Shown: piece by piece, positions 31,202 through 35,141 of the stretch
Position numbering within the stretch: the first letter of the stretch is position 1
Layout: every line of letters starts with the position of its first letter
Assembly: GCF_000381005.1 (NCBI RefSeq)
Contig: NZ_KB908401.1
Coordinates: forward strand, 1 to 35,141
DNA length: 35,141 nt
Direction of reading: 5' to 3'
From: Selenomonas bovis DSM 23594
GTDB lineage: Bacteria > Bacillota > Negativicutes > Selenomonadales > Selenomonadaceae
Program-made: the position numbers and the translations under genes
Notes under the pieces: model-generated
Seen by the model: only the letters and a program-made list of their open reading frames with translations
Told to the model about the DNA's origin: nothing
The model's database searches: none

Positions 31202-32065
31202 TTATTTTTCGCCCATCTGTGCGAATCCATAATCCAGCAGTGCGGCGGCTTCGAGGAATCGGCTTTCATCATCATCAGAATGCATGACCACAGCAATGAG
31301 CTCATGGCTGTCCCTATCCGCGGCTACCGTCAGACAACCACGGGCAGCGCTCGTCCATCCTGTCTTACCGCCGACCATACCTTCGTAATTCCCAAGCAGT
31401 TCATTGGTATTGACACAATACTCTACACGTCCCGCAGGACGGATATAATAAATGTTTGTGTCCTTGGTACTGACAATCTTACGGAAAATCTGATTTTGAA
31501 ATGCTGCTGCTGCCAGTTTTTCCATATCGCGTGCAGTAGAGTAGTGATCATCATCCGGCATCCCGTTCGCATTCACGAAATGAGTATTCGTCATCCCCAG
31601 GGAAGTAGCGCGGCGGTTCATTCGCTCCGCAAAATAATCAATATCACCGCCGCTCAATGACTCTCCGACAGCAGTCGCCGCGCCATTATCCGAAATGAGC
31701 ATCATCTGTGTGATAAGATCCTGCATGCGGATTTGGTCTCCAGGATGCATACGCGTACATTCCACATCAGCGGCATTGGGACTGACTTCGACGATACTTC
31801 CAAGACGCCCGCTCTCAATGGCCAGCAAGCAAGTCATCATCTTCGTCATGCTAGCAGGATATTCTCGTTTGTCAGCGTTTTTCTCATACAGCACGCGCCC
31901 TGATCCTGTGTCGACGACAATGGCTGCATCTGCTGTGATCTCAGGTGGCACAGCTGCCAATGCCTGCGTAGAAACAGCAAAGAGTATCAATAGCAAGACG
32001 ATCATAGATGGAAGCTGACGCCGTACATGTCTGGCACTGCTACAAAAAGTTTCGTTACACCACAA
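31202..32065 (-). CDS. Serine-type D-Ala-D-Ala carboxypeptidase (DacF/PBP5-like)
   Basis: This low-molecular-weight penicillin-binding protein trims the terminal D-Ala of peptidoglycan stem peptides outside the membrane. A signal peptide (RRQLPSMIVLLLILFAVSTQALA) precedes the peptidase S11 domain with SxxK in PASMTKMMTC, SxN as SDN in LISDNGAAT, and KTG in VGGKTGWTSAARG. The usual C-terminal beta domain and amphipathic anchor of PBP5 are missing; the protein ends soon after the catalytic domain (287 aa). The start is uncertain: TTG 32065 follows AAAAGGGGGC and keeps a full n-region, while ATG 32005 has no ribosome site. It forms its own transcription unit. Confidence 0.85.
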   Translation of the reverse strand: MWCNETFCSSARHVRRQLPSMIVLLLILFAVSTQALAAVPPEITADAAIVVDTGSGRVLYEKNADKREYPASMTKMMTCLLAIESGRLGSIVEVSPNAADVECTRMHPGDQIRMQDLITQMMLISDNGAATAVGESLSGGDIDYFAERMNRRATSLGMTNTHFVNANGMPDDDHYSTARDMEKLAAAAFQNQIFRKIVSTKDTNIYYIRPAGRVEYCVNTNELLGNYEGMVGGKTGWTSAARGCLTVAADRDSHELIAVVMHSDDDESRFLEAAALLDYGFAQMGEK

Positions 32066-32099
32066 AGAAAAGCCCCCTTTTAAGATGTATCCCGCGAAA

Positions 32100-32128
32100 A
32101 GTATACATCCCAAAGGGAGCATTGTCTA
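32100..32128 (-). promoter_or_regulatory. Promoter of the carboxypeptidase gene
   Basis: On the minus strand TAGACA (32123-32128), a 17-base spacer and TATACT (32100-32105). A hairpin GATGTAT/ATACATC lies around the start point, between the promoter and the gene. Confidence 0.55.
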
Positions 32129-32140
32129 TAGCAAACTCAA

Positions 32141-32236
32141 CGCACAAACGTCCACTTCGTGGACATTGTGCGCCCGCTCTTACAGTAAATCCGGTCAATC
32201 ACGCTGCGCCTGTGGCTTGCGCTCTTGGGGATTTAC
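32141..32236 (-). other. Highly structured intergenic segment with two hairpins
   Basis: Hairpin 1: CGCACAA (32141-32147) with TTGTGCG (32166-32172), then GTCCAC with GTGGAC around a TTC triloop. Hairpin 2: GTAAATCC (32185-32192) with GGATTTAC (32229-32236), enclosing a GCGC/GCGC stem. Neither has a T tract on the minus strand. They lie between the small unknown gene and the carboxypeptidase promoter and may be a 3' UTR processing or termination structure, or a small RNA. Confidence 0.5.
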
Positions 32237-32256
32237 ATAGTAACAGAAAACAGAGC

Positions 32257-32646
32257 CTACTTTCCTTCTCGTTTCTCAAACTCTTGCGCTTTCCGGTAAT
32301 CATAAATAACGCCGTACTGCAACCAGCTGTCAATAGAGGCAATCAGGATGTTCATAATCGTATGTGCACTCAGATTGAAGTTACTGATTTCGCAAATCAA
32401 GATTTTTTCCTGCGTCTTGATATGGCAGAACTCCACGCGAATCTCATATGGGCGAAACGTCAGCAGATATTCGTTCGAGGTACTTTTTTCCTTAAGCAGC
32501 ATATGTTTGAGATCGCCCGGCTGGACAGGAACAAAACCAAACTGCTGCACGCGTTCGACAAGCTGCGGCTCTGTCTCCTTGTGGAAATGCGCATTGATTT
32601 CATCGCGTTTCTGCTCAAGCTCCGCGAAGACCGGAAAAATAATCAT
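32257..32646 (-). CDS. Small protein of unknown function downstream of the AGCS symporter
   Basis: I do not recognise this 129-residue soluble protein. It begins MIIFPVFAELEQKRDEIN, has a central beta-rich stretch (YLLTFRPYEIRVEFCHIKTQEKILICEI) and ends with the helical SIDSWLQYGVIYDYRKAQEFEKREGK. No signal peptide or membrane helix is present. ATG 32646 has GAGAGGAGTC upstream. It starts 27 bases after the symporter stop, so the two are probably co-transcribed. Confidence 0.75.
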   Translation of the reverse strand: MIIFPVFAELEQKRDEINAHFHKETEPQLVERVQQFGFVPVQPGDLKHMLLKEKSTSNEYLLTFRPYEIRVEFCHIKTQEKILICEISNFNLSAHTIMNILIASIDSWLQYGVIYDYRKAQEFEKREGK

Positions 32647-32673
32647 GATAAGACTCCTCTCATCTTATAGGTT

Positions 32674-34128
32674 TTATCTCATGCTTTGGTCATAAGCCTC
32701 AGCAGGGATGTCTGCAGGGTCGGCCTGATAGTCAATAAACTCTCCCTTTTTTTCGTGCGCGACAACCTTTTCTTCATAATCAAAACATTCCTTGGCAATA
32801 TCTTTATTCAGCCACAGCAAGCAAATAAGGTTAGGAATAATCATAAGACCATTCATCGTATCAGAGAAGTTCCAGACAATCTCAAGCGTCGTCGTCGCGC
32901 CTACAAACGTTACAAGCGAGAATAAAATCCGATATGCCATAATGACAGGACGTTGTTTCACAAGATATTCCAACGCCTTTTCTCCGTAATATTCCCAGCC
33001 GAGAATTGTGGAAAACGCAAAAAGGGAAATAGCGATGGATACAATCAACTTGCCATAATCTCCGAAAACCGTTGAAAAAGCCAAAATCGTAAGCTGAACA
33101 CCGGAAATAAGCTTCCCCGTTGCAGGATCAGTTGCCCCAAGCACACCGGATGAGGCAATGACAAGGCCTGTCAGCATGCAGATAATCATCGTATCAAAAA
33201 ACGTTCCCGTCATATTGACATAACCTTGCCGCGAAGCATGATCGGTACGAGCAGCAGCCGCCGCAATCGGTGCAGAACCAAGGCCGGCCTCGTTGGAAAA
33301 CACACCGCGCGCGACGCCCCAGCGCATTGAAGTCAGCATTGATGCGACGATAGAACCACCGATACCACCGGCAACAGAATCAAATGAGAACGCCATACGG
33401 AACATTTCTACTACCCCCGCGGGAACAGCCGCAAAATTCACCGCAATGACGACAAGTGAGGCAAAGAAATAAAATACGGCCATAGCAGGAACTACGACGC
33501 TAGAAACAAGGCCGATACTGCGAATACCACGAATCAAAACACTGATGGCCGCAATCGTGATGATTCCCCCTACGAGCCAGGTAGGAATCTCGTAGCTAGA
33601 AGAAAGTGCCGCAGCAATAGAATTTGCCTGCGTCATATTGCCAATTCCGAAGGATGCCAATACCACGAAAACGGAAAATAAAAACGCCAGCAACCGCCCA
33701 AAACCGTTGTGAATACCGTTCTTCATCGCATACATCGGTCCACCGGCCATTTCCCCCACGCTATTCGTCTCACGATATTTCACAGCAAGTACGGACTCCC
33801 CGTACTTCGTAGAAAGCCCGAACGCTGCGGAAATCCACATCCAGACCAGTGCGCCAGGGCCACCGAGTACCATTGCCGTAGCAACGCCGACAATATTACC
33901 GGTGCCGATGGTGGCAGACAAAGCTGTCATCAAAGACTGGAATGGGGTAATATCTCCCGCATGATTGTCGCGTTTAGAAAATACCATTCGTATTGCATAG
34001 CCGAGATTACGCCATGGCAGAAACTTCAATCGTACAGTCAAAAAAACACCCGTCCCTACCAAAAGGACTAACATCACTGGTCCCCAGACAAAATTATTCA
34101 CTGCCGAGAGGATTGCTGATACATCCAT
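32674..34128 (-). CDS. Sodium:alanine symporter family protein (AGCS)
   Basis: The 484-residue integral membrane protein belongs to the alanine/glycine:cation symporter family (AlsT/DagA type), which imports alanine or glycine with Na+. The family block ALSATIGTGNIVGVATAMVLGGPGALVWMW lies at residues 68-98, with KYGESVLAVKYRE and GGPMYAMKNG following. Further motifs are GVARGVFSNEAGLGSAPIAAAAA and STVFGWEYYGEKALEYL-type C-terminal sequence. About 11 hydrophobic segments are visible, ending in a short cytoplasmic Glu/Lys tail. ATG 34128 follows GGGAGGCTGGAG. The exact substrate (alanine, glycine or glutamine) is not decided by sequence. Confidence 0.93.
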   Translation of the reverse strand: MDVSAILSAVNNFVWGPVMLVLLVGTGVFLTVRLKFLPWRNLGYAIRMVFSKRDNHAGDITPFQSLMTALSATIGTGNIVGVATAMVLGGPGALVWMWISAAFGLSTKYGESVLAVKYRETNSVGEMAGGPMYAMKNGIHNGFGRLLAFLFSVFVVLASFGIGNMTQANSIAAALSSSYEIPTWLVGGIITIAAISVLIRGIRSIGLVSSVVVPAMAVFYFFASLVVIAVNFAAVPAGVVEMFRMAFSFDSVAGGIGGSIVASMLTSMRWGVARGVFSNEAGLGSAPIAAAAARTDHASRQGYVNMTGTFFDTMIICMLTGLVIASSGVLGATDPATGKLISGVQLTILAFSTVFGDYGKLIVSIAISLFAFSTILGWEYYGEKALEYLVKQRPVIMAYRILFSLVTFVGATTTLEIVWNFSDTMNGLMIIPNLICLLWLNKDIAKECFDYEEKVVAHEKKGEFIDYQADPADIPAEAYDQSMR

Positions 34129-34177
34129 ATACTCCAGCCTCCCTAAAAAATTAATTCTTTCATGCTGATAAAAGGAG

Positions 34178-34264
34178 AAGCAGCGCTGCTCCTAGAACGC
34201 CAAGGTTTCTTTGCAAGCAACGCTGCTTTTATTTTATTTTAAATACATTGTATCACTTTGTCAA
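34178..34264 (-). promoter_or_regulatory. Promoter and attenuator-like leader of the AGCS symporter gene
   Basis: On the minus strand TTGACA (34259-34264), a 17-base spacer and TAAAAT (34236-34241) form a strong promoter. The transcript would begin with AAGCAGCG (34228-34221). That segment can pair with CGCTGCTT (34185-34178); alternatively, AGCAGCGCTGCT (34190-34179) is itself a perfect palindrome. The two folds compete, and TCTCCTTTT follows, as in an attenuator. Confidence 0.55.
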
Positions 34265-34312
34265 CTAGTTGCGTACATGTATACATAAACGCCATTGTAA
34301 GTTTACAATAGA

Positions 34313-34600
34313 TGGACGCTGGTTAAGGCGATTATTGTTTTCGTTGCTCCCTCGTTCGTATGAACAGAAGCTATGCGCGTAGAAGTAACGTATTCCCAAT
34401 CCTTCGAAATGGTCGGCAGTCATGAATTCCGAGCCGTTGTCGCTCGTTATCGTTTTGAAATCTTCTTTGCTGTATGCTCCGCTGCGCAGGATTTCATCGA
34501 AAGTCTGAATCTCGCTTTTCATGCTTTTGTCTCGCATCTTTCGCACAATTTCCCAGCGCGTCTTCCGTTCTGTGAGGGCCAGAAGACGGCCGATTGATGG
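34313..34600 (-). pseudogene. IS30-family transposase, internal fragment with deletion
   Basis: A minus-strand frame (34265-34660) contains IS30 DDE-domain sequence: LLALTERKTRWEIVRK, FKTITSDNGSEF (second catalytic Asp) and YAHSFCSYERGSNENNNR (catalytic Glu about 33 residues on). After NNNR the frame jumps straight to LNQRP, which belongs about 30 residues further on in intact relatives, and then becomes unrelated. The N-terminal DNA-binding part is also missing. It is therefore a deleted remnant, not an active element. Confidence 0.75.
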
Positions 34601-34652
34601 ATGCGTCGGTGCTGCGCGGCTGATGAAGTCATTCCCCGGCCGAACCATCCCT

Positions 34653-35141
34653 TGCACCAAGACACTCTACAATATGCTGTAGACTAACAAACTGCCGTTC
34701 TCGCTCTTCGATCTGTCTCATGCCTTAGGACGGAAGCAGCACAGAAAGTGGAACCACAAGAACAAGCGTATGCTCGGAGGCAGCATAGAGGAGCGTCCTT
34801 CGATTGTAGCTGCTGCACAGAGATTGGCCATTGGGAAGTGGACACGCTTGTGAGTCGGCGTCAGGGTCGCGAGGCGGTCATCTTCACGACTGTGGAAAAG
34901 GTATTACGCAAGTTTATCGCCATCCGTATCCCCGGGCGAACCAGATCCGGTATAGAGGTCGCTATGACGAAGATGCGCGAGGAATTTGGTGATGAGAACT
35001 TCAGCAAGTTCTTCAAGACGATGACAGCTGATAACGGCCCGGAATTTGAGACATTCTCTCAGTATGAGCAGCTTGGCACGAAGATCTATTTCACGCACCC
35101 GTACAGCTCATGGGAACGTCCTCAGAACGAGCGGCACAATG
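34653..35141 (+). pseudogene. IS30-family transposase remnant, broken, running off the window
   Basis: Reading from 34653 the frame gives CTKTLYNML, a TAG stop at 34680-34682, then NKLPFSLFDLSHALGRK and KNKRMLGGSIEERPSIV. Near 34820 the frame shifts and continues as EIGHWEVDTLVSRRQGREAV, KTMTADNGPEF and FTHPYSSWERPQNERHN to the window end. These are the linker and the DDE catalytic core of IS30 transposases (Asp in VDT, Asp in ADN, Glu in QNE). One in-frame stop and one frameshift make it inactive as read. Its sequence differs from the neighbouring minus-strand fragment, so two distinct IS30 elements are nested here. Confidence 0.8.

Noticed and set aside
1487-34340. Clean inversion restoring one intact IS30 from the left and right fragments
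   Set aside because: At first the right fragment seemed to stop at NNNR exactly where the left begins (LFRDFIPKG). But the right copy continues with LNQRP, also present in the left one, so the two overlap and are not the two halves of one element.
1-35141. tRNA, rRNA or CRISPR arrays
   Set aside because: No cloverleaf-like GGTTC/GTTCGA segments with acceptor pairing, rRNA blocks, or regularly spaced direct repeats were noticed on either strand; a covariance-model scan was not possible.

Overview
The window looks like a chromosomal segment of a Firmicutes-type bacterium, most likely a member of the Negativicutes (Selenomonas/Mitsuokella-like). This is inferred from the gene order pyrB-pyrC-carA-carB-pyrK-pyrD-pyrF-pyrE, the class 1B PyrD/PyrK pair, a ylxM-ffh-rpsP-khpA-ylqD-rimM-trmD cluster, an hflX-ynbB pair and strong AGGAGG-type ribosome binding sites. 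No rRNA, tRNA or CRISPR array was recognised. Both ends are insertion-sequence debris, and the 32 kb between them are mostly core genes.

Layout. Positions 1-1.7 kb are a decaying accessory patch: an IS3 transposase tail, an N-terminally truncated HicB antitoxin, an ImmA/IrrE metallopeptidase and a two-helix membrane protein that both appear to carry a one-base frameshift, and the tail of an IS30 transposase. Positions 1.9-5.6 kb (+) hold rbgA, rnhB and a FliK-like gene with a run of nine C. Positions 5.6-6.1 kb hold a 108-bp MITE-like palindrome, a clear promoter and a structured leader in front of a glutamine synthetase gene (6.1-8.0 kb). A beta-CASP metallo-beta-lactamase RNase-like gene follows (8.1-9.7 kb). 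Positions 9.7-19.7 kb (+) are the complete de novo UMP operon, preceded by a leader with a short ORF and an intrinsic terminator and closed by a terminator. A stand-alone tyrosine recombinase with its own promoter (19.8-20.8 kb) and purC (21.0-21.9 kb) end the plus-strand half.

From 21.9 to 34.2 kb every gene is on the minus strand. In transcription order from the right these are: an AGCS Na+/alanine symporter with a small unknown gene; a DacF-type D,D-carboxypeptidase; the ylxM-ffh-rpsP-khpA-ylqD-rimM-trmD translation and secretion cluster; then an unknown gene followed by a NdpA-like nucleoid protein, HflX and a YnbB-type PLP enzyme. The two halves converge on a symmetric terminator at about 21.9 kb. 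The right end (34.3-35.1 kb) is two IS30 remnants in opposite orientation.

How the parts fit. The pyr operon makes UMP from bicarbonate, glutamine, aspartate and PRPP; CarAB uses glutamine, which the nearby glutamine synthetase supplies. rbgA-rnhB normally follow trmD in Firmicutes. Here they lie at the opposite end of the window on the other strand, next to IS remnants, which suggests a rearrangement of an ancestral cluster. The most interesting items are: an intact JAMM metalloprotease motif in the N-terminal extension of HflX; an antitermination-like leader before glutamine synthetase; a pyrBI-like attenuator before pyrB; the MITE-like palindrome; the poly-C tract; and paired inverted dyads around the ylxM promoter.
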